In this document: in pieces, positions 1-11,506 of the stretch | How the letters are laid out: every line of letters starts with the position of its first letter | Numbering within the stretch: position 1 is the first letter of the stretch | Assembly: GCA_030248215.1 (NCBI GenBank) | Contig: JASANG010000610.1 | Coordinates: 1-64,000 of the forward strand | Source of the DNA: Enoplolaimus lenunculus | Lineage: Eukaryota; Nematoda; Enoplea; Enoplida; Thoracostomopsidae | Length of the DNA stretch: 64,000 nucleotides | Direction of reading: 5' to 3' | Notes under the pieces: model-generated | Told to the model about the DNA's origin: nothing | Databases searched by the model: none | What the model saw: only the letters and a program-made list of their open reading frames with translations | Program-made: the position numbers and the translations under genes

Positions 1-484
1 TAACAGATGAAAACCTTAAGCACGCTGAAAGTACAGCGAAAATATAAATTAATTTAACATAATGCAATATCCCGTTTCGGTTTCCAGTAAACAAGTCAAT
101 ATCCGTATTCGGTTTCGGTGTCCAGTAAAGCTAATATACGGTCGCACACTGCCAGCTAGTAGAGATAAACAACTTGTACACGATTCAACGTTGAAACATT
201 AGAAAACTTTACGCCTAGCTAGGTAAATTACAGCTAGTATTGCTATTCAACAAATCTTTTAAACTATTCGTACAGTGCATATTATTCAAAACTCTTTAAA
301 CTCATGTCTTCACAAAACTAAGCAAACCAAAATAATGAGGACTGACCATCGTTCAATTTTATGACCGAGTATGCGGCAGATGTGAGAGTTATGTGTTAAA
401 ACGCTTATATTTTGATTCCAAAGTAGTCTTGGCCTATATTACATTATAATCGGCTACACCCTGCAAACTTAATTGCAATTTTCT

Positions 485-1056
485 TGTTTGCAACCGGGTA
501 AAAAATAAAGGAGCCGGAGCCAGAGGTCAACAAAACTTTCCGAAGCTGCAGGTGGGGATTGTTTGGTTTTACGCTTATTTTTTTATGAAATCTGCGCAAT
601 TCTTTCCTCAAATTTATATGCGAAAAGTAATACAGAACGCACTAACCAGATATAATTTGTTAATTTCAATACCACAATTGCCAACCAGAGCCCAGGGTCC
701 AACCGGAGGTCTGCCTCCGGCTCCGGCAGAAAATCGAGCTCCGGCTCCTGCAGCATTTTTGCCGTATCCGGCAATTTCGGTAGTAAAATTTTGCATAACT
801 TTGCAAAATTTTGTCTGTTTAGAGCGTTTTGTTTTACTTTTGTTTCAATTTTCAGGGAAGAATTTCCGAAATTTTGCAGAAAATTAGCGTAAAACCAAAC
901 AACTTATCAACAATTGCAGATATTAGCTAAAATTAACCCATATTGATCATCATTTTTATTTCGCCTCCGGCTCCGGCTGCAGCTTCGGCTCCGGCAACTT
1001 TTGTTGACCTCTGACTGCAGCTCCGGCTCCAGTATTTTTCACCTCCGGTTGCATCC
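485..1056. mobile_element. GGAGCCGGAGG-type MITE, probable full copy
   Basis: The left end reads GCAACCGGGTAAAAAATAAA followed by GGAGCCGGAG and AGGTCAAC. The right end is its mirror (GTTGACCTCTG, then CTCCGGCTCC, then TTTTTCACCTCCGGTTGCA). Inside, GGTTTGGTTTTACGC near 558 pairs with GCGTAAAACCAAAC near 888. The termini belong to the same family as the 10808-10987 copy, which has an 8-bp target duplication. Boundaries are approximate. Confidence 0.55.
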
Positions 1057-1439
1057 AGCAGGGGCCGGTGGTCGATTTTCTGCCGGAGCCAGAACCGAAG
1101 GTAAACCTGTGGTTATACCCTGGTAGGAATCGTCATCATATAAGATTTGCCATACGCTGCAGGGGCGCAGCAGGACATTAATACCCACCACCTCGCGATC
1201 TTTCGTTTTATAAAATTTTTTGGCATAGTGGTTTGGAATTTTTTAGCGCATAGTCTCTGTTAAAGACTATGTTAGTTTCAAGATATTATGCATTGAGCAC
1301 TATGCCCGCAATTCAGGAGAGCGACTGCGTTGTTTTTGGACTCTGCAAAAATTCTAAGTTAATCCTAATTTTATAACGTTCTTTTCAGGGCCGAAACGTT
1401 TTTCTGTGGGACTAGAGTAGAATAAGCTCAAGCTTTAGA

Positions 1440-1530
1440 CTAATTTTTTGCCTAGTTTAGGCTTAGGCTTAGGCTTACGTTAAAGAATAACATTTTTACG
1501 CATAGGCTTATTAGGCTTAGGCTTACGCTT
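1440..1530. repeat. TTAGGC-like hexamer patch
   Basis: Runs of TTTAGGCTTAGGCTTAGGCTTA and related hexamers. The same hexamers occur inside the GGCCCATGTATAGAAC transposons at 4382-4575 and 18629-18777, so this is more likely a decayed copy of that element than a telomere remnant. The nematode telomere unit is TTAGGC, which is why the similarity is noted. Confidence 0.5.
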
Positions 1531-1999
1531 AGGCTTAGGAATAAAACTTTATAAATACTGTTCTGCACCTGTTCTTTACATTGACCCCCACAGGGTTCGA
1601 ACAGGCCCGGTCAAGGCCCGCGGGCCCGAGCCGAACCCGGGCTCACAATTTGGGCTCACATTTTCGGCCCACGGGTATAAGCGGGTCGGGGCATGCGACC
1701 AGCCGAACTAAATTGCAGCAGTTCTTAAGCCAGAGCCTAAGCTAAAGTGTTTAACATTTTTTATTGGCCGTGTAAATAGATTGTACGTACATCGTTAACA
1801 TGAGGATATTTTGCAAAACAAGTTTGATTCTCTTTGCTTTTGGTGGGATATATGGGTTGGCCAAACTTATGCAATTGGCTCCGAGACTAATTTCAGATTT
1901 GAAGACATCAAAAAATTATTAAACGTTGCCTTCAGTTTCCATCTAGAATTGCCGTATGTATAAATAACTGGTGTGACTCATTGCGAAAGCCAGCTGGGG

Positions 2000-2310
2000 A
2001 TGCAGTAACTTTTTGACGGGAGACGGGATGGCAAATGTATGAACCGCAAAAATTGTAAAGTTTAGAAACCTTATCCTTTTATAACAAAAACTTTTGTGAG
2101 GTAGAAAAATTGAAAGGCAGGGGGGCCTTATCATTTTATCACCAAAAATTTTCTGATGGGAAAAGTTGTATTGTAAAGACCTTATCTTTTACGACATAAA
2201 AATTCTGAGGGACAAATTAGGGACCTTATCTTGTTTACAAAACATTTTCTGAGGGAAAAAATTGTAAGGTAGAGATCTTACCATTTTTTATCACGAAAAA
2301 GTTGTGATGG
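2000..2310. repeat. Degenerate tandem repeat, unit about 70 bp
   Basis: Each unit holds a version of GGGACCTTATC, a short T/A stretch, AAAATTTTCTGA, then GGGAAAAATTGTAAGGTAG. Four or more degenerate units follow one another. The same units appear at 52765-52975 next to a GATCCGC terminus, so the array travels as part of an element. Confidence 0.6.
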
Positions 2311-2660
2311 GGTTCCGTTTCCGTTAAAGAAACAACGGACATTCTGTTTATTATTTACTTTCAAAATAAGTTATAAATCAAGTAGGTATGTATCTGGCAA
2401 TTTTTGGTTACAGATATGCTGCAATTGTTTGAAATCAAATAAAAATTACGACATTCATCCATAATCTTAAAAATTTATATGCATCCCGCTGCTTTTTCTT
2501 TAAAAATTTTGAAAGACCGGTGAATATTTGCACGCCTCAATTGTATTAAAGGCAGAAAAATAAAATGTTTTTGAAACTATAAACTTCAATATCCGTTTTC
2601 GTTTCCGTTTCCGTTATTTTGTTCACTATCCGTTTCCATTATTTTTGCTACCCATTCCTG
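2308..2660. mobile_element. CCGTTTCCG-type element, older copy
   Basis: Shares its interior with 11150-11506: AATCTTAAAAATTT, GAAAGACCGGTGAAT, GCAGAAAAATAAA and CTTCAATATCCGTTTTC occur in the same order in both. The ends are CCGTTTCCGTTA-like on both sides. Non-autonomous and without coding content. Confidence 0.6.
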
Positions 2661-2662
2661 GT

Positions 2663-3703
2663 GGACTGATATTTATTGCGCCTCTCCAGGGGATTAATAT
2701 GGTTTGTTATTTGTTTTTAATTCACCGCCCTTCGTTACTGATACATATCCCCGGTACTGCAACTATTCGCTGAATATAACGTTTATTTGCTTTGTATCAA
2801 AAGCTTGTGCAATAATGCAAGGTTATACTTAGGATTGCGCTTTTAAAACTTAAGTATGCTGCAAAGTTGCGAACTGAACTTTATTTGGTCCTGGAGTTAT
2901 TTATGCACTATAATTAGGGCTAATTGACATTTATGGATTCTATAATTCGGGATTGGGGACGCTAGCCGCTTACTTATTCTAATCAGGGATAAGGACTCCT
3001 ATTGATTGGGAGTCAAAATGGTGACCCCTTCTTATTACCCCCTCTATTTTCTGACAGTACGTGGGTCGTTTGTGGGGAGTGGACTTGTCCATACTGTGGG
3101 AAGGACAAAAGTTTCAAGCTTTTTCAAGCGTTCCACATTGTCCTGCTTTTACGTTTTCCTTCCAACCTGGTTAAGAACGGTATTTGAAAGTTGAAATATA
3201 ACGCATCGCCCTTCTGGTATACATGCCCGGGAACGGCAAAAGCTTGCAAATAGCCGTTTTCTTGTATTTTTAAACAATGTACTGTATTGACCCGAATAAG
3301 AGGGAGGTAATAAGAGGGGGTCCCCATTTTGAGTCCGAATCAATAGGAGTCTGTATCCCTAATAAGTGTCCGTAAGCGGATAGAGTCCCTAAACCCTAAT
3401 TAGAGTCCATAAATGTCAATTAACCCAATTGTAGTGTATAAATGACTCCAGGACCGAATAATTTGATTTTGAAACTTTAAAGCGTACTTAAATTTTGAAA
3501 GCACATTCCTAAGTATCACCTTGTATTATCGTTCAAGCTATCGACACAAGACAAGTAAACGTTGAATTCAACGGATAATTGCAGTACCCGATATATATCA
3601 GTAACGAAGGGCGGCGGAGCGTGGGTTAAAAATAAAATAACAGTCCGTGACCGAATAACAAGGGGGGTACCCTCTGGAGAGGCCAAATAAATATCAGTCC
3701 CCT
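2663..3703. mobile_element. Fold-back element with arms of about 400 bp
   Basis: The segment 2663-3050 and the reverse complement of 3300-3703 align along their whole length. Shared blocks in order include GGACTGATATTTATT, CGCCCTTCGTTACTGATA, GGTCCTGGAGT, TTGACATTTATGGA, CCGCTTAC and ACTCCTATTGATT. The arms differ at roughly one base in five by eye, so the copy is old. The centre (3050-3300) has no convincing coding region. The short open frames seen there follow the repeat. Confidence 0.75.
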
Positions 3704-4381
3704 CTCTTATTCGGGTCACTACACTAGACCCCAAGATCTCCAACGAATATAGTGCAGCATGTTTTAAAAATGCACACAACTGCGCACACATTTGCGTCAG
3801 TTGACCGTTCGTCCTAAATAATTTTTTAGTTGTCAATTTGCTAATTTCTAAAATGTTCGTTTTTATATGTCCAAAAACTACAAATATATATGTCAAATTT
3901 TAGGGTCAGAAAAAACGTTTAAATTTGTTATTTATTTTAAAACAAATCGTCGCTGGTATCGTTCAGAAATAACCGACTTCAAGACGATAGGTGCAAAAAA
4001 TTACTGAAGCTGTATAATAAATATGGTGTGACGCGTTTTTATGTTTTACAACAAAGATTTTGTCGAAATTATAATGAAGGTTCATGAGAATGCTATTTTT
4101 TCTGTTTTACATTATATTTTGGTTGACCTTTGCATGTTTTGTGTACTTTAGCGCTGTGAAATCAGTTTGTTGATCAATTAATACATTTAATGAAATGCTA
4201 TAAAATATATACGTGTAATACGTGTTGTTTGTTTTACCTGATATTAAAGCTTCATGAACCATGAACTTGGGAATTGTTTTACAGTCATGGAGGCAGGAAA
4301 ATAAAAGGAACCAAACATACATATACATATGCACATATAAACACGGACAAGATTGGTTGGAAACGATGCCGTAAACATAGG

Positions 4382-4575
4382 GGCCCATGTATAGAACGAG
4401 GCCGGTACAGTAGAATATATAACCACAAGCCTAAGCCTAAGCCTAAGGGTAAGGATGAGCCTATTCTTAAACCTGAGCCTAAGCCTAAGTCTAAGCAAAA
4501 AGTTACTCTAAAGCTTAAAGTGTCTGTGTTACAGCCCTGCAGGAAAACGATCCGGCCCTGTTCTATACATGGGCC
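4382..4575. mobile_element. hAT-like MITE carrying TTAGGC hexamers
   Basis: Ends are GGCCCATGTATAGAAC and its inverse GTTCTATACATGGGCC. The flanks are a perfect 8-bp direct repeat, AACATAGG at 4374-4381 and 4576-4583, which is the target duplication size of hAT transposons. The interior is rich in CCTAAG hexamers and has no transposase. A sister copy lies at 18629-18777. Confidence 0.85.
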
Positions 4576-6642
4576 AACATAGGTAACATCCGGGAAAGAT
4601 TTGGCTTCGTATCCGGCTTTACGCAGAAAACAGACTTTCTGCTGCGGTTATGCTCGAATACTTCATTTCTTGTAACAAAATTTTCAGAAATTTTCAACAC
4701 TACGGTTCAATAGTTTTCTTTGCGAAGCGTTGGGCTCATGCTAATTATAGGGACTGCAAACTAAACCAGGACAACATGAATAGCTACAGCCACAAAAGAT
4801 TAGGCTTTATACCCGAGATTAGGATCGTGTTTAGGCTTAAGCTAATCAGATTGCTAATGGGCCGATCATTGCATTTAAGTTTTAATTTAATTGGTAAAAA
4901 GCTTAAAACGACTTGTTCAACAAACTGATTCATCTTATTATAATTAACCAATAGTGCTGTGCAATTACCACTTTTTCTACTGGCCGATCGGTCGGCGGCT
5001 AACCGGACGTTTGACCGGCTGGCCGGTTATTGGCCGCCGGCCGGCCAATATGCAAATTTTAAATCTTATCAAGCATTTTAATAATGATATATATTCCGAT
5101 TGTAGAAGCTGTACCAATCGTTTCACGCTAAGTAATTCAACAAGAAACAACTTTGTTGTGAAATAGGTATACGAAGAACAAGTTCAATAATGCCATAAGC
5201 TATAATAATACAAGACAGTATACCGCATTGTTTCTAAATATAAATATTTTATGTATCACAACATCTATGCAAAGTATTGCCGATCAGTGTGCCTTTATGC
5301 GATTAATACGATGAAACGTTTAATGATCAAAATATTGGCCCATGTTTATGCTGAGGGCCGTCATGCTGTCCCGGAACAACGACAAGCAGGAGTGCAGTGC
5401 AGGCAAACCAGAGACCTAAATACGCTTGCTCACGTATAAATTTGCTTATACAGTAAACAGAAGCTTGCCAAAGGAGTTTCAGGGTCAACTGCCGCTGTTT
5501 GATATTATATATATGTCTTTTGCTGGAACAGCTGAAATTTTTAATAAAGAATATAACTGTGATTTTGGCGCTTTTGGTGTGAGAATCGCTTAGTACGGGG
5601 AGCTTGAACGCAGCAGCTCTGGCCCCCGTCCTGGCTTTAGGGTCCCTTGAAATCGCAGGGGTTTAGGTGTGGCGGAAGCCTAGTAAATTTATTTATAAAC
5701 AGTAAAGAAAAGCGGAGGCTGGTGGAATTCCGGGGTCAACGTGACCCGTATGGGCTTAGAAATTTAGTTAAATATACTGAATCCGCCTTACCTACGCCTA
5801 AAAATGTGCTTGCAACTCTATTTACATTACGCCTATATAACTGTTTCTGACAATTTGCGACAATGTCACTCCTTTCCAGTTCTAAACTGTTGTCACAACT
5901 CGTAGCACTCACAAAAAAAACTTAAAGCTAAACTAACCTCATTTATGCTGAACCTAGTTATAAAATTTTTACTTTCTAAAATCATCTTTGATCGGTGAGA
6001 AAATCTGATTGATTTACTCCGATTACATTATTATTATTACCTTTATTGCTGTCAAAAGATGGTGTATATATACTCACTCAGTGAAAAATGTCACTTTCTT
6101 TTTAAAAACACAATTTAACCCCAATGACCGGCCGGATGATTTCTGGCCGGTGCACAACACAACTAGCCAGAAACAAAAAGAACTTTCGTTTATGAAGGGT
6201 TTTATAGTCGTCTGCGTCCTTAGCCCGTATTCTCAAACGTGAGTAGCACCAATTACCAGTTGGAGATAGGTCCGGTAACTTAAGAACCAGCGCATGGTGT
6301 GGTTTGAAATTCAGCACATAGTTCGCGTTTGATTTGCCCTACTTGTGTACTAATTTTGAGATTTGCAATTGCAGATGATCGTCAGTTTGAAAACCTATCG
6401 CTAATTGATGATAGGTGCTATGCGCATTTAAGAATATGGGCCCTTGGATCCGCCACTACGATCAAGTTCGATATTGTCATTGTAGACATATAAATCCTAA
6501 AGTTTTGATTTGACGACAGAGGTATAGATAATAGATATGTAGCGTTACATATTACTTTAGCTTATTGTTACGCGACTGTAGCTGCAAAAGAACAACTGGG
6601 CCACAAATTTAACTCACATTTGCTTTGGAAAATTAACGTAGA

Positions 6643-6700
6643 ATGACAAAATTGTTTGCCTTATTTCAATTTGTTCTCACTGTACGATGGATATTCGCAG
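6643..6700 (+). CDS. Exon 1 of secreted cysteine/glutamine-rich protein: signal peptide
   Basis: ATG at 6643 opens MTKLFALFQFVLTVRWIFA, a short basic start, a hydrophobic core and a small residue at the end, a good secretion signal. The exon ends in phase 1 at GCAG and is followed by GCAAGT, the usual form of a GC-AG donor. Joined to the acceptor at 7116-7117 (TTAAG), the reading continues without a break as A-E-C-L-T-K into the long exon. The join is predicted from sequence only. An alternative is that the protein starts at the ATG at 7132 with no signal peptide, but that would be odd for such a cysteine-rich protein. Confidence 0.6.
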
Positions 6701-7117
6701 GCAAGTTAATAAAATATATATTTGTTATTTCGAGAAATTTCGTTTCATTGTTTTGTTTTTCTATTTATGACTAATATTTTGAATTTATCAATTGATTTCG
6801 CCTTACTCCAAATCCGGCTTTTAGTGGTGTGGTAACACATCCAAAAAATTAGAAGGTGGCTCAATTTTTAGGCATTGTTCAGCGTTCGTAAAATAAGCGT
6901 TGTTGAAGCTAAACGGAACAAAAATGCAGGCGGAGCGAAACTGTTTATGCCGCAGCGTGGCGTTACCCAATTGTCACCAGACCATGTGGTTTTACCTTTG
7001 AGTTCGACGTATCCTCCCACTTTTATTTATAACTCCGGCCATACATCCGATTAGAATTACTTCTTACTGCAAAGTCGAAGCACGCTTGTAATATCAGCGG
7101 TAGGTGAAAATATTAAG

Positions 7118-8183
7118 AGTGTTTGACAAAAATGTGGACATGCTGCCCGCCCTCAGTTTCTGCGCATGGCGGACTGTTCCCATATGATTGCAAAAATAAT
7201 ATCACCCATATTCTAGATTCCATCGGCCGGTCACAACAACATGCATATCCTGAACCAAATCTCAGTCAAGCCACGCTCAACAATCAGCAACCACAACAAT
7301 CATCTGCAATAATAACGCCCCTAAACGATGATGCCGATAGCGACTGCAATCACCAGTACTGGGCACATCTTGGCTACTGTCGCCGTAACACTGTTTTGAA
7401 CGAAATCGCCGCGCTAGATCCGGTCACCCTAGCGACTTATTTATTCGACAACGAGCTTGACCCCACTTTGGTCAACGCTTGCAACGACTACACTGCGTAC
7501 CAGCAATGTATGGATCGTTACGCCCCGTTGAGCCCGGATCCCGAATCCGGTAGGTCCACGTGTTCAGAACCACCTTCTACTCCTCAGCCGGACATGATTG
7601 TACAATCGTTGTTTACATTTTTGTGCAACGATAGTTCATTTGCGCAACTACGAACCCATCGCGACTGCTTTATGAATATTAATTCGCAAGCGGAATGGCC
7701 TAAATGTTTGGATCACGTCTTTGATCAAGTATTTTACTGGGTACAGGGTGAAGTTTGGATCGACGACCCGGAAGCTTGTTTGCTGCCGTACATGCTTACC
7801 GATTGTGTGATGAATTTACGACTAGAAGCATGTACAGTTGAAAGCGGAGCGTTACTTCGTGAATTTGTTCGGCGAGTTCGCGATGCGGTGTTCAATTATC
7901 CGTGCGGTGTCAACGCAGCTGAGCTGTCGAAACAAGATATTGACGCTCAAACGTTTCCACCGGATACAAGTCAAGGAGATTTCGACGGAGACGTCGAGGA
8001 GCCATGGACTGATGATGATGAAAGTTTAGACAATGAACGACAACAAACTTTTGACGAACAATCGTTTCAAAGGCAACTGCATCCGCCACGGCGTCGATCA
8101 GAACCATCGCGCGAGCAACAACGGTATGATTTCAATCAACAACGGCAACTGACACAACAACAACAACAACTGCGGCAACAACC

Positions 8184-8225
<42 letters not shown>

Positions 8226-8763
8226 CCAACAACAACAAGAACAACAACAAGAATACCAGCAACAACATCCTCAAGCTGTCGAACACGGCCAGAACCTAAG
8301 ATATCCCGAAAGCCAAGCAACATACGCCACTGAGCAGTCACGGTCCAATGGTAACTACGGTCCACAATCCACCGTACCGATTTGGATCACAGCTGAACCA
8401 GAGCATCGATTTAGTTCGGACAATTTTAATCAACAAGAACAAAGATTTGAACCAACTGGCGGTTCAAGCTTAGCTTCATCTCGATCCCGGCTTGAATTGC
8501 AGCCAGTCGGCACAGTGGATAGCAGAAATCGTCATCAGCATAATCAACAACAGCAGCAGCAACAGCATCGGACGCACAACAATGACCTTCAAGCGACTCA
8601 TTTGCCGTTAACCGACAATAGAAGTGATCAATCAAAGTACGATCCAAGATCCGATGCCCATTGGCAACAACCACAGAGAAGACGACGAAAACCAAACACA
8701 TATAATCCATCAAGACATCAGCAGCAAAACCCTTCGCCGCCACAGTTGTATCAACCAGCTTGA
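7118..8763 (+). CDS. Exon 2 of secreted cysteine/glutamine-rich protein
   Basis: An open frame of 547 codons ends with TGA at 8761-8763, giving about 567 residues with exon 1. The first half has about sixteen cysteines in spaced pairs (WTCCPP, CNHQYWAHLGYC, CNDYTAYQQC, FLCNDS, HRDCF, EACLLP, TDCVMN, EACTVE). This resembles the pattern of nematode extracellular domains of the DUF19/T20D4.11 kind, but I cannot assign the family with certainty. After an acidic stretch (about 280-310) the protein turns into glutamine-rich sequence with a long CAA-encoded run at 8158-8260 and a second Q/H run near 8540-8575. The C-terminus is basic and polar (RRRRK). No membrane segment follows the signal. Role unknown. 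The gene converges on the CaMKII gene, whose stop is 9 kb to the right. Confidence 0.8.
8158..8260 (+). repeat. CAA trinucleotide run coding polyglutamine
   Basis: Nearly uninterrupted CAA codons in frame with the secreted protein, broken by a few CAC, CGG and GAA codons. Pure CAA runs are prone to length change between individuals. Confidence 0.9.
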
Positions 8764-9707
8764 AACTTAAATATTTTGAAAAATGTACGCGTTTGGAAAA
8801 AATGAGGTGTGGTGACAAACAGTATTAATAATACGGATTGAACTCTATCGCTCATGTATAGATATAGAATACTTGGATAGTCTATGCTATGATTCAGGTT
8901 TCAGAAACTCAGCCATTGTGTTATAAAGTTGTGTCGGTTAGAGTAGACTGTATGCAACTTGGTTCAAGTTTCTGATACGCAACCGGCGGGATAAGAGCAG
9001 CCCTAATTTAAAAATATTGGACAAGAAACCAGATAAACGTATGCAATGCTTTATTTTCTACCGGAACCGGATAGTGAAAAATAACCGTTACTACCGATAA
9101 CTTTTTTAGACCATTTTTAACAAAACTGCACTACCATACGATTTTTCAGCACTTGTCATCACACTTGGTTAAACATGTTTTACACTTAATTACTATGCGG
9201 ATTAAACTGAAGCCCGCTATTTTTACAAAATTCTATGATGTTAATAAACTTGTGGCGTAAAAAATATAAACTTTAACTTATGAACTCAAAATTAACGCCG
9301 AAAAGAACAGAAAATTCAGGTGAAAAAATTGTAAGTTTAACGGATATTAAAAATCTCGATTCCTATTCGAAAACAAATATAAATATTTTATTTTGATATC
9401 TGAATATCCGAAATGCCTCTGCTGCACAAAACAGTTTATACAATAAAAATGCAATACAATTACGAGAATTTGGCTTTATATAGACACTGCGAACAAACCC
9501 ACTAATGGGTCATCCACGTTAAAATGCACGCGCCGATGTAATAAATGTTCCACACACCACATTTGGAACAGCATCATAATACACATCCTACTTAGCTGGA
9601 GACAAGGTACAGTTTCACAGCTTTACTTAGTGTCAATTGTTTAGACTCTGTCGGAAGGGAATGTGGACAAATACATGTTGTCTGTAGGATGTCAGGACAT
9701 TACGTTA

Positions 9708-10384
9708 TGCGGGGTTCACGTTATAACTGGGGCAGACAGAAACACGTTTTGTCCCTTTGACTATAGCTGGTGACATTTAGTCTCACCGTTTATCGGCTAT
9801 CAGATTCAAAAAATTTGAATTGTCTGCTATCCTGATGTGACATCTACTGTTTGTACTGCAATATCATATGATATTCCAAATACTGTCAGTGGATATGATA
9901 TATGTTTAAAAATGTCTACAATGTTGTGGTAAGCTATCTTGATTATCCTGTAGAATGTCATATGATACTGGAATTTTAATTTGAATTATTTGTAGTTATA
10001 GGAATATATTTTGAGAAGAATTCAGCGAGAAACAGAAACGTAGAAGCTAATTTAACTTTCGAAATCATTTAATGAGTCATTACATAAATTTTTACTGTTT
10101 TTAGCGCGCACAAACTCCATTGTCCTGCATAATATGATATGACATTAGTAGAATTTTTGGAATATCATATGATATTCGGAAAAATGTCCCGCAGTTTCAT
10201 ATGGCAAATGGCTATTTGTATTCGATGATAGCTTGAGATCAGTGATTTGTAAGTCAAAGTCATGTGACATTCACATTTTGTCTACATACCGCTATTCAGA
10301 TCACATACATAATTTTATGTTGACGTCGAATCAACATGGATAAAACGTATTCCAAGCTGCCCGAGTTATAACGTGAACCTCGCA
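9708..10384. mobile_element. Harbinger-like MITE with TTA duplication
   Basis: The left end TGCGGGGTTCACGTTATAAC and the right end GTTATAACGTGAACCTCGCA are near-perfect inverted copies over about 26 bp, followed inward by GGGGCAG and CTGCCCG. TTA flanks both sides (9705-9707 and 10385-10387), the duplication typical of PIF/Harbinger elements. The interior repeats AATATCATATGATATTCC-like palindromes several times. No transposase frame. Confidence 0.75.
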
Positions 10385-10807
10385 TTAGTGCACCGGCACA
10401 CATTTATAAACACACGCTGTGCACACATTCACACGAGACATTCAACGCAAAAAATTGAGGAGTCCCTTCTGAGGGACTAAGGACAATAACAGTTCATGAT
10501 AATGATGTCAGGACAAGTATAAATATTTATGCCTAGAGCATATTCATTGTCTAAAGGTTCAGACAATGACATATTGGCCGCTCAAACAGTGTATAAAGAG
10601 AGTGTGTAGGGACAACGCCGGCACCCAGAAGGGAAGGACATTTTTACAAATGTACGTGCATTAACGTGGACGACTCATAAACTGGATAGACACCTCGTCT
10701 TGTTTATAAGGAAACAATATAAATATAATCGCTTTTATATCAATTCACCTTAGGCATTCTTATAGTCTGAGGGAACTGTGGTTTGACAGTCTAAATTGCA
10801 TCCAAGC

Positions 10808-10987
10808 GTACGGTGCAACCGGAGGTGAAAAATAACGGAGCCGGAGGTCAACGAAACTTTCCGGAGCCGGAGGTGAGGCCGAATTAGGTAGTAAAAATGA
10901 TGGTTAATTAGTTAATTTTAGATAACATCTGCAATATGTTGTTAGCATGTTTGGTTTTACGCTGGCAGACCTCCAGTTGCACCCTGG
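10808..10987. mobile_element. hAT-like MITE, GGTGCAACCGGAGG family
   Basis: Ends are CGGTGCAACCGGAGG and CCTCCAGTTGCACCCTG. An exact 8-bp repeat, ATCCAAGC, sits at 10800-10807 and 10988-10995. The inside is the GGAGCCGGAGGT sequence also seen at 485-1056. Confidence 0.8.
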
Positions 10988-11149
10988 ATCCAAGCACACT
11001 AGAAAAACCAAACCAGCGTCCGGACATTTCGTGTTGTGATGGTTTCTCTCAATCTCAACACCATTGTCTTAATAAAACACTCAGAATAAGGCGAATTATA
11101 TAAATAATCATGTTAGATTTGCTGGTTTTTAATTGGTCATATCCAGTGT

Positions 11150-11506
11150 GTAAGTGGATATCCGTTTCCATTTCCATTTCCGGTAAAAATCGGTGTTCGT
11201 TTTCCTTTTCCGTTATAGAAATACGGAAATTACCGTTATTTTTATCACGTATATATAGGATTTTTTGAAACAGATATGCTGCAGCTGTTCGAAATGAACA
11301 AAGAATTACGAAATTTATCAAAATCTTAAAAATTTCGATGGATGCGTTTTTTCAATCTTTGAAAGACCGGTGAATTTATGTACGCCTAATTGTCTTTACA
11401 GAAAAATAAATCATTTTTGAAACTTTTATGCTTCAATATCCGTTTTCCGTTTCCGTTTTTGATCACTATTCGTTTCCGTTACTTTCACTATCCGTTTGCA
11501 CCCTGC
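11150..11506. mobile_element. CCGTTTCCG-type element ending in TTTGCACCCTG
   Basis: Same interior as 2308-2660. The right end is CCGTTTGCACCCTG, close to the CAGGGTGCAACCGG ends of the hAT-like family in this window, so it is probably a distant relative. No coding content. Confidence 0.6.

Larger units (their letters stand above)
1..6642. other. Intergenic, repeat-derived
   Basis: No coding region here is convincing: the open frames are short, low in complexity or lie inside repeats. The stretch holds the end of an element near 60-150 ending in a CGGTCGCACACTG-like terminus, a GGAGCCGGAG element near 485-1056, a TTAGGC-rich patch at 1440-1530, degenerate tandem units at 2000-2310, a large inverted repeat and a transposon at 4382-4575. 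Around 4980-5050 is a CCGG-rich palindromic patch that recurs near 6126-6150. Confidence 0.6.

Noticed and set aside
1440-4500. Interstitial telomere or chromosome fusion point
   Set aside because: The hexamers are short, degenerate and inside or next to transposons with defined ends.
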